This document shows, in pieces, positions 5,102-5,465 of a DNA stretch of 5,465 nucleotides (position 1 is the first letter of the stretch; each line of letters opens with the position of its first letter). The translations under genes and the position numbers were made by a program. The notes beneath the pieces were generated by a model, which was not told where the DNA came from, searched no databases, and saw only the letters and a program-made list of their open reading frames with translations. Source of the stretch: Alphaproteobacteria bacterium (lineage in GTDB: Bacteria; Pseudomonadota; Alphaproteobacteria; Rhizobiales; Rhizobiaceae); contig JAFKFE010001117.1 of assembly GCA_017308345.1 (NCBI GenBank), forward strand, positions 1 to 5,465, in the 5' to 3' direction.

Positions 5102-5175
5102 GACAGCGAGGAAACGGCCTGCCTTGCGAGTAAGAACGTGGGGGGCCACGCCGGAACGGCGGAAGGGGGAACGAG

Positions 5176-5465
5176 ATGGCCGATGAGAGAAAGATAAATG
5201 CCGGGCGTTTCGCCGCGCTGGCGGATGCCTATGGCGGCGCGTTGCACCGCTGGCCGCAGGTCGAGCAGCCCGGCGCGATGCTGTTTGCCGAGACCGCTGA
5301 GGGCCGCGCCATCCTGAGGCGTGCCGGTAGGCTCGACGCCATCCTCGACCGGCATCGCGCCGAGGCGCCGGGCTCCGCGCTCCATCGCGCGATCGTCGCC
5401 GGGGCGACGGCAGGCGTCAGGCAAGGCCGCCGGCGGCGGTACTGGTGGCTGGGCTTCGGGCTTGC
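5176..5465 (+). CDS. Putative membrane-anchored partner (anti-sigma-like) protein, N-terminal 96 residues, truncated by window end
   Basis: A good ribosome site (AAGGGGGA, ending at 5170) lies 5 bases before ATG 5176, and the frame is open to the right edge. The N-terminal ~85 residues (MADERKINAGRFAALADAYGGALHRWPQ onward) are soluble, Ala- and Arg-rich and helical. Then RRRR (85-88) is followed by YWWLGFGL, which looks like the start of a transmembrane helix with a cytoplasmic N-terminus. Cytoplasmic helical domain, basic edge, membrane helix, and a place just after an ECF sigma gene is the usual design of an anti-sigma factor. I see no ZAS-type His-X3-Cys-X2-Cys zinc motif in the visible part, so the anti-sigma role is inferred from context. 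The membrane and distal domains are outside the window. Confidence 0.7.
   Translation, partial: MADERKINAGRFAALADAYGGALHRWPQVEQPGAMLFAETAEGRAILRRAGRLDAILDRHRAEAPGSALHRAIVAGATAGVRQGRRRRYWWLGFGL

Noticed and set aside
4055..5149. 364-codon minus-strand open frame opposite the EF-hand and sigma genes
   Set aside because: High-GC antisense shadow: both plus-strand genes show clear family motifs, while the antisense product is low-complexity and has no recognisable domain.
5094..5186. 30-codon frame overlapping the sigma stop
   Set aside because: Arg-rich, no ribosome site, overlaps the next gene's start; treated as chance.
1..5465. CRISPR array, complete insertion sequence, or integrase gene
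   Set aside because: No regularly spaced repeats, no transposase or recombinase motifs, and no terminal inverted repeats flanking a coding region were seen.

Overview
The window is high-GC DNA (lower only in short spacer tracts) that looks like an alphaproteobacterial, probably Rhizobiales/Mesorhizobium-like, chromosome. The signs are a cisplatin-response-type ATP-dependent DNA ligase, a tRNA with an encoded CCA and a rhizobial-style CTTGAA-N17-CTATCAC promoter, GC-rich intergenic palindromes, and an ECF-like sigma factor next to an EF-hand protein. The taxonomic call is an inference from gene content and style, not from a search.

Layout. Positions 1-1240 (+) hold the C-terminal three quarters of the ligase, whose 5' end lies off the window. 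It converges with a minus-strand gene (2553 down to 1357) for an unrecognised single-pass membrane protein. The 116-base gap between their stops holds a cluster of three GC-rich palindromes. The spacer 2554-2885 carries the promoter region of the minus-strand gene and the tRNA promoter. tRNA-Thr(CGT) lies at 2886-2961. Positions 2962-3732 form a gene-poor, accessory-looking stretch. It holds several strong inverted repeats, one small hypothetical gene (3319-3531) whose stop codon lies in a 13-bp perfect hairpin, and at 3612-3637 an imperfect direct copy of the tRNA 3' end (22 of 26 bases). That copy is what the far attachment site of an old integrated element would look like. A DUF2158/YodC-like gene (3733-3921) follows and ends before a GC-rich hairpin.

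From 4073 to the right edge three genes lie on + in close order: a secreted or periplasmic three-EF-hand protein (4073-4513), an ECF-like sigma-70 factor (4559-5101), and the start of a protein that appears to enter the membrane near residue 89 (5176 to the edge). The third gene has the place and shape expected of an anti-sigma or sensor partner, so this looks like a small envelope-signalling operon. The regulatory link is inferred from order only.

I do not see an unmistakable new system. The most unusual part is the 2886-3640 segment: a tRNA, a displaced tRNA-end repeat 668 bases away, and between them a small orphan gene and alternative hairpins.
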